NCBI GenBank assembly: GCA_030949995.1
Contig: JAUZRY010000011.1
Span: 1 to 48,169, forward strand
DNA from: Ardenticatenia bacterium
GTDB taxonomy: Bacteria > Chloroflexota > Anaerolineae > Ardenticatenales > Ardenticatenaceae
DNA length: 48,169 nt
Direction of reading: 5' to 3'
Part shown: positions 36,057-44,858 of the stretch, piece by piece
How the letters are laid out: the number at the start of each line of letters is the position of its first letter
Numbering within the stretch: position 1 is the first letter of the stretch
The notes under the pieces: generated by a model
Told to the model about the DNA's origin: nothing
What the model saw: only the letters and a program-made list of their open reading frames with translations
The model's database searches: none
Program-made: the position numbers and the translations under genes

Positions 36057-37019
36057 TCAGGTGTCGCCGAAGGAGACCTGCGTACCCCGTCGGTAAGTCA
36101 GGGCACGCTCGTACACGTCGGCGGCCAGGGCCACGTCCCACAGGGCCACGCCTTGGGATTCAAAGAGGGTGATGTCATCTGCACGTTGACGGCCCGGGTG
36201 CAGGCCGGCCACGACATCGGCCAAGGGGCGCACCCGCTCCCACGCCAGGCGATTCCTCTGGTAGGCTTGGATGAGATCCCCACACTCGAAGCGTGCCTGT
36301 TGGAGGTCATCCACAAAGATGGCGGTGGCACGGCGCACAGCCTCGGCATCCAGCTCAGCGCGAATGGCGGCGTTGGAGCCAGCACCATTGATGTGAACGC
36401 CAGGCTGAATGAGGCTGCCGTCAAAGAGAGGCCGACGTGAGGTGGTGATCGTGGTGATGAGTGTGGCGCCCTCCAAGGCCTCTTCGGACGATCGAGCCGG
36501 GCGAACGGCGATGCCCAAGCGTTTGGCCATGCGGTCGGCAAAGGCACGTCGGCGCTCCGGCGTCCGGCTGAAGACGCGCACGTCGCGCAAGGGGCGTACG
36601 GCGGCAATGGCCTCCAATTGGGTCTCAGCCTGGTATCCCGCCCCGAAGAGGGCCAACACGTCAGCTCCCTCAGGGGCCAAGTAGTTGGTCGCCACACCAC
36701 TGGCAGCACCGGTGCGCAGTTGTCCCAACCGGTCGGCCTCGATGATGGCCAGCAGGCGGCCACTTCGGAGGTCGTAGAGGTGAACGATGAACCGCGCCCC
36801 CTCACGCGTTGTGGTGTAGGCCTTGAACCCCCAGTAGCCCCGTTCCACCAGCGCGGCGCCCATCAGGTGAAGCGTGCCGTGAGGTTGGCGAACCCGTCGG
36901 CGGGGCTGGTTGATGCCCGTACCACGGGCCTGTTCGACAAAGGCAGCCTCGACCGCGGCCAGGGCGTCCTCAACATTCACCAGGTGGCGCACATCATCCT
37001 CACGGATGAGCAGTGGCAT
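36057..37019 (-). CDS. Ornithine cyclodeaminase / mu-crystallin family protein
   Basis: The 320-residue NAD(P)-dependent enzyme family includes ornithine cyclodeaminase, alanine dehydrogenase (archaeal type) and ketimine reductases. Visible are the N-terminal RRRVRQPHGTLHLMGAAL and YWGFKAYTT, the core AIIEADRLGQLRTGAASGVATNYLA, the Rossmann glycine motif ALFGAGYQAETQL, and HINGAGSNAAIRAELD. Substrate cannot be settled from sequence. Start ATG 37019 has GGAGGAAGA and overlaps the dehydrogenase gene by 20 bases, so the pair is co-translated. Confidence 0.85.
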   Translation of the reverse strand: MPLLIREDDVRHLVNVEDALAAVEAAFVEQARGTGINQPRRRVRQPHGTLHLMGAALVERGYWGFKAYTTTREGARFIVHLYDLRSGRLLAIIEADRLGQLRTGAASGVATNYLAPEGADVLALFGAGYQAETQLEAIAAVRPLRDVRVFSRTPERRRAFADRMAKRLGIAVRPARSSEEALEGATLITTITTSRRPLFDGSLIQPGVHINGAGSNAAIRAELDAEAVRRATAIFVDDLQQARFECGDLIQAYQRNRLAWERVRPLADVVAGLHPGRQRADDITLFESQGVALWDVALAADVYERALTYRRGTQVSFGDT

Positions 37020-38256
37020 GGGTCTTCCTCCGAAAGCGTTCTGCTGATTCCTGCAGCTCGAAGATCACCTTGATGCTCCCCGTGCGCTTGTCCACCGCCG
37101 TGCGAATGGCCTCACGCCACTGGGGCAGGGTGAACCTGTGGGTGATGAGGCCACTGGTCGTGAGGGCGCCTTGGCGTAGCAATTCGATCACCACGTCATA
37201 CGTGCGCCGTTGCTCACCGCGCCAGCACTCGGCCCCATGGGCGTAGACGCCCACCAAGTCCACTTCCTGGTACCAGACGGGCGTGAGGTCCACCTTCATG
37301 GGAGCAAGAGTGATGCCGACCATCACCACAGCTCCCCCGGCGCGTGCCAAGCGCAAGCTGTCCTGCACTGTGGTGGCCGATCCCACACAGTCGTACACCA
37401 CGTCGAAGCCCCCCAACGTCATCCTGTTGCCCAATATGCCCGTGTAGAGCTTGGCACCCGTCACCCGCGCCGCCACGTCGAAGGGGTCGTCCTGCACGGC
37501 CACCTCGTCGGCGCCAAGCCGTCGGGCAGCCTCGGCCTGGTGCGGGTAACGTGCCAAGACCGTGATGTGACATCCGGGCGACAGGGCCCGCAGGCTCTGC
37601 ACCATGTTCAACCCCACGATCCCGCACCCGACCACCAGGACACGGTCATCCAGCGCGGGCAGGCGGCGCAGAGCCGCCCGCACAGTGACGCTCAACGGCT
37701 CCACCATCATGGCCTGTTCCGGGGTGAGATCGTCGGGCACGGGGTACACTTCGGTCTCGTGGGCCGTGAACATGTCGCCCCAGCCCCCGCCGACGCCCCG
37801 TGGGCCCACGCCGGCCGAGGCGTTCTCGCACAGGGCCAAGTTGCCCCGCGCACAGTGACGGCAGGGTGGCTCGATCTCCTGGCTGTAACACGTGGCGCCC
37901 TGAAAGCGCGTGTCCATGATGACGCGATCCCCCTCCTGCAGTCGCGTGACCCCCGGGCCCACTTCCACCACCTCGCCCACGACTTCATGGCCCAAGTAAA
38001 AGCGTTGGTTGCCGGGCAAGGCTGCCGGGGCAATGGTGGGGTCCGCTTCGGCCATCAGGAGGGCCACGTCGCTGGCACAGATGCCGCACACCACGTTGCG
38101 CACGCGCACCCAACGGGGGCCGGGCAAGGGTGGGTCGGGCAGAGCAGCAAAGCGGGCGGGCGAAAGGGGGCTGAAGACGACGCCCGGCCAAAGGCGTTTA
38201 AGGGCCTTCACGAGCAGGAGGCGAGGGATGTGTTTGTCCACGTAGATGGCCTGCAT
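37000..38256 (-). CDS. Zinc-dependent medium-chain alcohol dehydrogenase family protein
   Basis: The 418-residue MDR-family oxidoreductase carries catalytic zinc ligands in VCGICASD and GHEVVGEV, a structural zinc-type cysteine set in CRHCARGNLALC, and a Rossmann motif VVGCGIVGLNMVQSL. Substrate is not predictable; an extra 35-residue N-terminal part and the segment FQGATCYSQEIEPPC are uncommon. It overlaps the cyclodeaminase-like gene by 20 bases, so the two may act in one catabolic route. Start ATG 38256 has GGAG upstream. It is divergent from the unknown gene at 38469. Confidence 0.85.
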   Translation of the reverse strand: MQAIYVDKHIPRLLLVKALKRLWPGVVFSPLSPARFAALPDPPLPGPRWVRVRNVVCGICASDVALLMAEADPTIAPAALPGNQRFYLGHEVVGEVVEVGPGVTRLQEGDRVIMDTRFQGATCYSQEIEPPCRHCARGNLALCENASAGVGPRGVGGGWGDMFTAHETEVYPVPDDLTPEQAMMVEPLSVTVRAALRRLPALDDRVLVVGCGIVGLNMVQSLRALSPGCHITVLARYPHQAEAARRLGADEVAVQDDPFDVAARVTGAKLYTGILGNRMTLGGFDVVYDCVGSATTVQDSLRLARAGGAVVMVGITLAPMKVDLTPVWYQEVDLVGVYAHGAECWRGEQRRTYDVVIELLRQGALTTSGLITHRFTLPQWREAIRTAVDKRTGSIKVIFELQESAERFRRKTHATAHP

Positions 38257-38414
38257 GGAGTCCGCTCCACACCCAAGCCAGGGACACCCCGCTGTTCCCT
38301 ATCCGGTTCGCACCCCAGCGGCATCCCATGAGGTGGAATGTGGTGAATTGTACACCGGCCTTGCCGTGGACACAAATGGCCACAGGCGAAGTGGACGCAT
38401 CTGTCGTGCCCTTG

Positions 38415-38423
38415 TGCTAGAAT
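38415..38423 (+). promoter_or_regulatory. Extended -10 promoter of the unknown gene at 38469
   Basis: TGC followed by TAGAAT (38418-38423) forms an extended -10 about 45 bases before the start codon. No good -35 is seen, as is usual for extended -10 promoters. Confidence 0.45.
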
Positions 38424-38468
38424 GGCCTCTAGAGAGACGAAAAACCAGACCAATGAGGAGGGAACACC

Positions 38469-38876
38469 ATGAACCGCTGCTGTTCTGCTGATGTGTGGAT
38501 GGCCGAGCTGGAGCATCACTTGGAAGGGCACGATGTGTTCGCCCGGGCCGATCTGCTGGAACGTTCCATTGCGCGGCTCGACGCGTGGCTTGAGGCCTAC
38601 CCCGACGCCGAGGACCGGTGGTACGAGCTCTTCGAGGAGCTGGTGGACCGACACGCTGCCACCTTGGAGCAGATCGCCCTGCTGCGAAGTGGAGCGCCGG
38701 TGGAGGTAGCCGTGCGTCTCCCGGCCCACTACAAAGGGCCGGTGGGCAGCACGTGGCACATGGGGAGCAACGGCGAATGTGTGGCCTGGTTCACGCCCGA
38801 AGAGTTGGAGGTTGTGGCGTGGGCTCACGCTGCTCTTTGTCAAACGGCATCGAACGAAATATACTGTGCCGCATAG
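38469..38876 (+). CDS. Hypothetical protein, unknown function
   Basis: The 135-residue acidic protein has no domain I recognise. Residues 10-60 look helical (WMAELEHHLEGHDVFARADL, then RLDAWLEAYPDAEDRWYELF). The second half has a possible small sheet (PVEVAVRLPAHYKGPVGSTW) and ends in a short helix with two cysteines (ALCQTASNEIYCAA). There is no signal peptide. GGAGGGAACACC precedes ATG 38469 and an extended -10 promoter lies upstream, so the gene is probably real. It precedes rnd by 135 bases on the same strand. Confidence 0.65.
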   Translation: MNRCCSADVWMAELEHHLEGHDVFARADLLERSIARLDAWLEAYPDAEDRWYELFEELVDRHAATLEQIALLRSGAPVEVAVRLPAHYKGPVGSTWHMGSNGECVAWFTPEELEVVAWAHAALCQTASNEIYCAA

Positions 38877-39011
38877 GGTGACCGTGCTGCCAAACATGCA
38901 CCGCGCTTTCCCGACCTTTCCCAACACGGTTCACCCCGAACCAGCTCATGGCCCTTCTTGGCACTCGTGTTCGCCCTGAACTCACGCCGTTGGCGCAGCA
39001 GGAAGAGCACC

Positions 39012-40226
39012 GTGAAACCCAGGCGCCCTACTGTTCACATTGCCGATCTGCCCGTGATTCACGTGGAGACACGGGCGCATCTCGAGCAGGTGGCGCACCA
39101 CCTCCGCCGGACAACCCGGCTGGCCTTTGACACTGAGTTCCTGCGCGAAACCCAGTATCGGCCCCAGCTTGAGCTCATTCAACTGGCCACCGACGATCTG
39201 CTCGTGATTGTGGACTACCGCGCCGTGCCCACGCTCGAGCCCCTCCTCGACGTTCTCCTGGACCCATCCACCCTGAAAGTGGTCCACGCGGCCCGCCAGG
39301 ACCTGGAAACCATCTATCACCTCACACGGCGTGTCCCCACCCCGCTCTTCGACACCCAAGTGGCCGCAGCTCTGGTTGGGCTTGGGGCCCAAGCGGGATA
39401 TGCCACTCTCGTGGAGCACCTGCTCGGCATCCAGCTTCCAAAGAGCCAGACGTTGACCAATTGGGCCCACCGGCCGCTCACCGAGGCCCAAGTGGCCTAT
39501 GCCCTGGACGACGTGCGCTACTTGCTCCCGCTGCACGATGAACTCGGCCGGCGGCTGGAAGTGACAGGCCGCTCGACCTGGTTCGCGGAGGAGATGGAAC
39601 GCCTGGCCTCACCAAGCCTCTACGCACCTGTCGCCCCAGAAGAAGCGTGGCGCCAAGTACGAGGGGCTTCAGCACTCTCCCCAAAGGAATTGGCCATACT
39701 ACAGGCCGTGGCCGCCTGGCGCGAGCGCGTGGCCAGGGAGCACAACCGGGCCTTGCCCCTCATCCTGCGTGACAGCGCACTGATCGCGATCGCCAAACAG
39801 AGGCCCCGGAGCAAACAAGCCCTACGTCGTCTGCGAGGCATTCACCGCTGGACGCTCACCCACTTCTCCGACGAGCTCCTCGACATCATCCGCGAGGCGA
39901 GCCACACTCCCCGCGATCACCGGCCCCAACGCGCCGCGTGCGGCTACCCTCCCCTGAACGAGGACGAGATGGCCCTCCTTGCCCTGTTGCGCACGTGGGT
40001 GCGCCTGCGCGCTGAGGAGATGCACGTGGCCCCAACGGCCCTGGCCGACGAGCACGATTTGCGCGAGCTGCTCCGCGCTCACCGCCAGGGCACTCACGAC
40101 AGCCTCCCCCTCCTCCGAGGATGGCGCCGCGAGGCCGTGGGCGATGAGCTGATTGCCATTCTCAAGGGGCGCGCTGCCCTGCGATGGGATGACTATCAGA
40201 GGCGGTTCACGCTCGAGCCCTCGTGA
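39012..40226 (+). CDS. rnd: Ribonuclease D
   Basis: The 3'-5' exoribonuclease works in tRNA 3'-end processing. The DEDD exonuclease domain has D40 and E42 (LAFDTEF), further acidic residues (VHAARQDLETIYHL) and the last motif in AYALDDVRYLLPLHDEL. An HRDC-type helical domain follows (SPKELAILQAVAAWRERVAR). The total of 404 residues is a little longer than E. coli RNase D, with a second C-terminal HRDC-like region. I chose GTG 39012 with GGAAGAG upstream; the frame is open to 38958 by a TTG, but that segment is not family-like. Confidence 0.85.
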   Translation: MKPRRPTVHIADLPVIHVETRAHLEQVAHHLRRTTRLAFDTEFLRETQYRPQLELIQLATDDLLVIVDYRAVPTLEPLLDVLLDPSTLKVVHAARQDLETIYHLTRRVPTPLFDTQVAAALVGLGAQAGYATLVEHLLGIQLPKSQTLTNWAHRPLTEAQVAYALDDVRYLLPLHDELGRRLEVTGRSTWFAEEMERLASPSLYAPVAPEEAWRQVRGASALSPKELAILQAVAAWRERVAREHNRALPLILRDSALIAIAKQRPRSKQALRRLRGIHRWTLTHFSDELLDIIREASHTPRDHRPQRAACGYPPLNEDEMALLALLRTWVRLRAEEMHVAPTALADEHDLRELLRAHRQGTHDSLPLLRGWRREAVGDELIAILKGRAALRWDDYQRRFTLEPS

Positions 40227-40260
40227 GACGCCGCCCCCATTCGCCAATCCCCTCACTTTT

Positions 40261-40269
40261 TGGTAAGAT
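40261..40269 (+). promoter_or_regulatory. Extended -10 promoter of tpiA-scpA
   Basis: TGG-TAAGAT (40261-40269) precedes the tpiA start by about 45 bases, a good extended -10. No strong -35 is seen. Confidence 0.45.
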
Positions 40270-40314
40270 GACCCCACACCTTCGGCCACTCTTGAAATCT
40301 TTGGGAGGAGCACG

Positions 40315-41082
40315 ATGACACGTACCCCCTTGATCGCGGCTAACTGGAAAATGCACAAAACTGTTTCCGAGGCCGTCCAGACCGCCCGTGACCTCCTCGA
40401 ACAGCTCGGCGGAGCCCCCCCCGACGACCGCACAGTCCTCATCTGCCCTCCCTTCACGGCCATCATGGCCGTGCGTGAGACCCTGACGGGCACAGGCATC
40501 CTGTGGGGCGCCCAGAACATGTATCCCCGCGCCGACGGGGCCTTCACCGGTGAGATTTCCCCCCGCATGTTGGCCGACTTGGGCTGTACGCACGTCATCG
40601 TCGGCCACTCGGAGCGCCGCCACATTTTCGGGGAAGGCAACCAGCTCATCAACGAGAAGGTGCGGGCTGCCTTCGAGTTCGGCCTGGTGCCCATTCTGGC
40701 CGTGGGCGAAAGGCTGGAACACCGACAGGCCGGCCTCGAGGAGGCCGTGGTCGAGGAACAGTTGGCCAAGGGGCTCATGGGCCTCTCCGCCGACCAGATC
40801 CGTCAGATGGTCATCGCCTACGAGCCCGTCTGGGCCATTGGCACAGGCGAGACAGCGAGCCCGGAGGACGCTCAGGCCATGCATCGCTTCATCCGAGGTT
40901 GGTTGGGTGCCCAATACGGTGAGGACGCGGCTCAGGCGGTGCTCATCCAATACGGCGGATCGGTCAAGCCCACCAACGTTGACCAGCTCATGGCCCAACC
41001 CGACGTGGACGGTGCCCTCGTGGGAGGGGCCTCCCTCGACGCCGAGCAATTCGCCCGGATCGTTCGCTTCCAAGCCCCATGA
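40315..41082 (+). CDS. tpiA: Triosephosphate isomerase
   Basis: The 255-residue TIM interconverts DHAP and glyceraldehyde-3-phosphate. The catalytic residues are K12 (AANWKMHK), H98 (VIVGHSERR) and E170 (AYEPVWAIGTG), with the phosphate loop GALVGGASL near the end. GGAGGAG precedes ATG 40315. The stop overlaps the scpA start by four bases. In this window it connects the DHAP made by GlpABC and DhaKLM to glycolysis or gluconeogenesis, although it is not in their operon. Confidence 0.96.
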   Translation: MTRTPLIAANWKMHKTVSEAVQTARDLLEQLGGAPPDDRTVLICPPFTAIMAVRETLTGTGILWGAQNMYPRADGAFTGEISPRMLADLGCTHVIVGHSERRHIFGEGNQLINEKVRAAFEFGLVPILAVGERLEHRQAGLEEAVVEEQLAKGLMGLSADQIRQMVIAYEPVWAIGTGETASPEDAQAMHRFIRGWLGAQYGEDAAQAVLIQYGGSVKPTNVDQLMAQPDVDGALVGGASLDAEQFARIVRFQAP

Positions 41083-41866
41083 CCCAGAATGAGTTTATCG
41101 TCCACCTGCCCATCTTCGAGGGGCCACTCGAGCTGCTGCTCCACCTGATCGAGCGGCGTGAGCTGGACATTGCCCAAGTCTCGCTGGCCGCCGTGACTGA
41201 CGAGTACCTGGCATACCTGCACCGCCTGGAGGAAGTGAACCCAGGTCGGGTGGCCGGTTTCTTGGTGGTGGCCGCCAAGCTGTTGGTCATCAAGAGCCGC
41301 CTCCTGCTTCCCCAGGAACGCGCGGCCGATGAGGATGCCGAGGATGAGGGCGAGGCTCTCGTGCAGGCGCTGGAACTCTACCGCCGCTTCAAGCGCGTGG
41401 CCGAGTTGCTCCACGAGCGCGAGGCCGCCGGCCTGCGAGCCTACATCCGTGAGGCCCCGCCGCCCCACTTGGAACCCAGGCTGAGCCCAAACGGAACCAG
41501 CCTGGCCGATCTGCTGGCGGCTCTCCACCGGGTGTTGGCCTCAGTACCCGAAGCCCCTCAATCAGTGGACACGGTGGTGCGCCCTATTCGGATCACCGTG
41601 CGCGAGTGCCTGCACCGGCTCACCGAGCGCCTGCGCGCTGGAGTCCCCTTCCGGTTCGAAGAAGCCCTGAGCTCCTCTCCCTCACGGCAGGAAGTCATCG
41701 CCCTCTTCCTCGCGCTGCTGGAGCTCGTTCGGCTGCAGCGGGCTCGCGTGCGCCAGACACAAGCCTCTTCGCGCCCATCGAAATTGAGCCCGTGCCGGAA
41801 AACATTCCACCGCCAGGGGAAGATGAACTCTCCTCCGAATTCGAGCCCCCGAACACCCATACCTGA
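41079..41866 (+). CDS. scpA: Segregation and condensation protein A, frameshifted near the 3' end
   Basis: ScpA is the kleisin of the bacterial SMC complex. The N-terminal block (FEGPLELLLHLIERRELDIA) and KLLVIKSRLLLP are diagnostic; the C-terminal winged helix runs to EVIALFLALLELVRLQRARV. The frame then breaks near 41756. Supplying one G gives RQDTSLFAPIEIEPVP, then an acidic end and TGA at 41864-41866, six bases before the convergent permease stop. As it stands, the open frame continues wrongly to 41984. scpB, the usual neighbour, is not in the window. Confidence 0.9.
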
Positions 41867-41872
41867 TCGCCG

Positions 41873-42757
41873 TTACCCTCGGGCCGGACGGTGTTCTGCC
41901 GGCGCCGTGCGAGCCGGCTTGTCATGTCGGGCGGGCAGACGAAACCACGTTCCCTCCCCGCTCACCCGCAGGTCGCGCCGCTGAAAGCGCCACACGCCTA
42001 TGCCCGCCAGCAGGGCCGCCACGGCCAGCTTGCCCGCCAACCAATCCCACCGTACCCCTGAAAACGCATCACCCCCTTGGGCGTAGTAGAGGGGCAAAAG
42101 GCGGGCAAAGGGCCTGAGGTCCTCGTTCAACTCCGAGAAGCCGTTGAGGAAGAAACTCCCCACGACGACAATCCCCGTGATCATAGCGGCACTGCGCCGG
42201 CTCGGGGTCACTTGGCTCAAGGCCAACGCCAGCGTGCCAACCACCATGAGCACACTGAACTGGTCCACCATGACGGCCACCAGGCCAACGCGGCGAATGG
42301 AGAGGCCCGAGATCATTTGGCCAACGAGCACACCCGCCCCGATGAGGGCCAAGATTGTGGCTGTGGCCACGCCGAAGGCCGCCAGGCGGGCCGCGTAGAA
42401 CTGGGCGCGGCGAATAGGAAGGGCCAAGAAGAGATCGAGCCGGCCTTGCTCTTCGTCGGCGCTTATCAACCCGCTGCCCGCCAATAGGGCGAAGATGCCC
42501 AAGAGGAGGGGCAGGTACGAGAAGAGTTCCAAGTGGAGGAAACCCTCCGGCGTCAGCAAGCTCGCCCGGGCATTGCCGCCAAAAAAGGCCAATAATTCCG
42601 GCGGATACGCGCGCAGCAGCTCTTCCAGGAGCGCGCGCTGTTCGTCTAAGTCCGCGTAGAAGGGGAGCACTATTGCTCCCATGAAGCCCAGTGAGATACC
42701 CCATCCCAAGACCATTCCCCTCAGCCTGCTCACATGGTGGATGAAGACTGTCCACAT
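41873..42757 (-). CDS. ABC-2 type transporter permease
   Basis: The membrane protein of about 294 residues has six predicted spans (GMVLGWGISLGFMGAIVLPF, LLLGIFALLAGSGLIS, ATILALIGAGVLVG, VLMVVGTLALALSQV, SAAMITGIVVVGSFFLNG, LAGKLAVAALLAGIGVW). It pairs with the ATPase at 42730-43663, whose 3' end it overlaps by 28 bases; GGAGGAGA precedes ATG 42757. The type suggests an exporter of unknown substrate. It converges with scpA. Confidence 0.85.
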   Translation of the reverse strand: MWTVFIHHVSRLRGMVLGWGISLGFMGAIVLPFYADLDEQRALLEELLRAYPPELLAFFGGNARASLLTPEGFLHLELFSYLPLLLGIFALLAGSGLISADEEQGRLDLFLALPIRRAQFYAARLAAFGVATATILALIGAGVLVGQMISGLSIRRVGLVAVMVDQFSVLMVVGTLALALSQVTPSRRSAAMITGIVVVGSFFLNGFSELNEDLRPFARLLPLYYAQGGDAFSGVRWDWLAGKLAVAALLAGIGVWRFQRRDLRVSGEGTWFRLPARHDKPARTAPAEHRPARG

Positions 42758-43663
42758 GATGTCTCCTCCACGTCGGTGTAATAGGCCAGAAAGACCTCTT
42801 CCAGCGACGGGCGCTCGGTGTCCACGTCCACCACGGGCAACCCGGCCAGTGCGCGCAGGAGTTCGCCCATCGTGCCTTGGACTTGTAAGGTCACCGTCCG
42901 ACCCATCCCTTTGGTCCAGAAGCACAACGCCTGGCAGACGGGTCAGTGGTTCAAGATCAACGGGCTCCCGAAAGCGCACGAATACCCGCCTGAGGGCGCG
43001 ATGGACGAGGGCATCGGTAGTAGCTACCTCCACCACACGCCCCTGGCGAATGATGGCCACCCGCTCGGCCAACAACTCCACCTCGCTCATGATGTGGGAG
43101 GAGAAGAAGACCGTGGTCCCCGCGTCGCGCGCCTCCCGCAGGAGCGCGAAGACCTCGCGCTGCATGAGTGGGTCCAATCCGGTCGTGGGCTCGTCCATTA
43201 CCAGGAGCCGAGGCCGGTGCATGAGGGCTTGGATCAGGCCTACCTTCTGCTTGTTGCCCAAGGAGAGGTTGTGGATGGGCCGGTCCAAATCGAGGTGCAG
43301 CCGCTCGGCCAGTTCGGTCACATAGCTCCAGTCCGCCCGGTTGCCCCGCACGCGGTTGAACAGGCGCAAATGTTGAGCGGGGGTTAGCCGGTCGTCCAAG
43401 TGGAGCTCTCCGGGCAGATATCCCGTCTGAGCCCGAATCTCGACGGAATGGTCGCGCACGTTCATGCCGAGCACGCGCACAATGCCTTGTTGGGGGCGGA
43501 TGAAGTCGAGCAGGCAGCGGATGGTGGTGGTCTTGCCGGCCCCGTTGGGGCCCAAAAAGCCGAAGATCTCGCCCTGTCTCACCTCGACGTCGAGCCCGCA
43601 CAAAGCGGGGACAGGGCCATACCACTTGTGCACGTTATCAAGGAGAATCGCCGGTGCAGCCAC
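42730..43663 (-). CDS. ABC-2 type transporter ATP-binding protein, frameshifted
   Basis: The ATPase of about 311 residues has Walker A GPNGAGKTTT, the Q-loop region QTGYLPGE, signature LSLGNKQKVG, Walker B LLVMDEPTTGLD, and the H-loop FFSSHIMSE. A one-base excess at about 42898-42899 breaks the frame in the C-terminal domain. Corrected, it continues TVTLQVQGTMGELL, then PSLEEVFLAYYTDVEE, and ends at 42730. I chose GTG 43663, with GGGGGA upstream. The start follows the terminator of the coiled-coil gene (43701-43740), so the transporter has its own promoter. Confidence 0.88.
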
Positions 43664-43700
43664 GGTTTCACTTCCCCCAAGGGCCGGCCATGCCGAGAGC

Positions 43701-43740
43701 AAAAAAGGCCGAGGCACATATGTGCCCCGGCGGTTCGGCC
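43701..43740 (-). terminator. Rho-independent terminator of the coiled-coil gene
   Basis: On the minus strand GGCCGA and TCGGCC enclose an inner palindrome (GGCACATATGTGCC), followed by six Ts. It begins two bases after the stop of the coiled-coil gene. Confidence 0.8.
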
Positions 43741-43742
43741 AG

Positions 43743-44161
43743 TTACTCTTTCTCCTCAGAGGACGTGGACGTCGGCGGCTCAGCGGGCTGTTCACCCCGT
43801 TCACTTCGCTCGCCAGCCTCGCACGGAGCGCCTCGACCCATCGGCCCAGCCGGACGTTGACGGCGTGCAGGGCCTCGGCCAGCTCTTCTTGGAGCTCACG
43901 GGCGGCCTCGCCCGATTTAATGGACTCGGCCAACTTGCCGGCTTGTTCGCGCAGCTTTTGGGCCTCCTCCCGCTCCCGGAGCTTTTCGGCCAGCTCCTCC
44001 GCCTCCTTGGCCAACGTCTTGAGCCCGTCGGCCAGCTCCTCCCGCAGTTTCTGTGCCTCCTCGCTTCCGGCCAATGCGCGGAACGCATCGGCCAACTGGC
44101 GGCTCATCTCGCGCAGCTCTTCTGTGATCCTGGTCGTCTCCACCCGCTTTTGATCGCTCAT
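43743..44161 (-). CDS. Coiled-coil helical protein, unknown function, frameshifted near the end
   Basis: The charged, almost wholly helical protein has about 139 residues. Repeated segments (REELADGLKTLAKEAEELAE, REREEAQKLREQAGKLAESI) give a long coiled coil with an apolipoprotein-like pattern and no signal peptide or membrane span. The last 20 residues change frame near 43797-43804; restored, the end is RGEQPAEPPTSTSSEEKE and TAA at 43743-43745, just before a terminator. Start ATG 44161 has GGAGGAA upstream. It resembles stress- or envelope-associated coiled-coil proteins, but I cannot assign a function. Confidence 0.7.
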
Positions 44162-44858
44162 GGCATTCCTCCTGTCCTACGTTAATAGGCACATGGCCTT
44201 TCGCACATCTCATCACATCACCGTTTTACCCGCGCACAAATGTGTTACGTGTGCTTCCCACGCGGAGTTGCACAACCGCCTTCCTCAAGCTCTCCACCCT
44301 GCTCTCCAAACGTGCGCACTCCATCACAGTGAGTGGCGCGGGACAGATGCTTGTGCCCCATGGCCTCGCCTCATTGTAGCACAAATACCAAGGTGACTGC
44401 ACCACAGCACGACAAAGCCGGGCCAATCGCCGGAACCGCAGCGGCGAAGGCGGGTCGGCTCGAACAGGGGCAGGGTATCCGATGTGAAAGCAAGGCCGGA
44501 GAGTGGCAAATGGCCTGCAGGGAGCTCTTCGGCACACAGAAGGTGAGCATCTGGCTTGTCATCACCGTTCGCTGTGGTCAAGTGTGAGGTCAGAGCAGCC
44601 GAACACGCGTGCGGCCTTGACCCGTCCCGCCAGCCGGTTGTTCGCTTTGCAACATCTCGGAGAGCATGTATAGTGTGTGCGCGCATGCTCCCGCGCGGAA
44701 TCTCTCTTCTCAGGTGGTGTCCGATTGTGAGAGGTACCGGCATTTCATCGCACATAGGCACAGCTTGCCAATGCGGAAAGGTCGTCAAGGGTGAGACACA
44801 CCTGGTGGGACGCCGTCGGCCCACGGTGCCACAGGGAGCATGATGCAAGAGGGCGTTC
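44162..44858. promoter_or_regulatory. Divergent region between coiled-coil gene and right-end polysaccharide locus
   Basis: About 700 bases lack a credible gene. Apart from the promoter listed next I see no terminator, tRNA or repeat. Its composition is mixed, and the codon style of genes changes across it. Confidence 0.5.
44646..44674 (+). promoter_or_regulatory. Sigma-70-type promoter of the right-end locus
   Basis: TTTGCA (44646-44651), a 17-base spacer and TATAGT (44669-44674) make the best promoter in the window. It stands about 185 bases before the flippase start, leaving a long untranslated leader. Confidence 0.55.

Noticed and set aside
41873..44161. Single 762-codon frame joining coiled-coil protein, ABC ATPase and permease
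   Set aside because: The frame stays open only because two base errors link separate genes. Each part has its own ribosome site, and a strong terminator and natural stop codons lie between them in the corrected frames.
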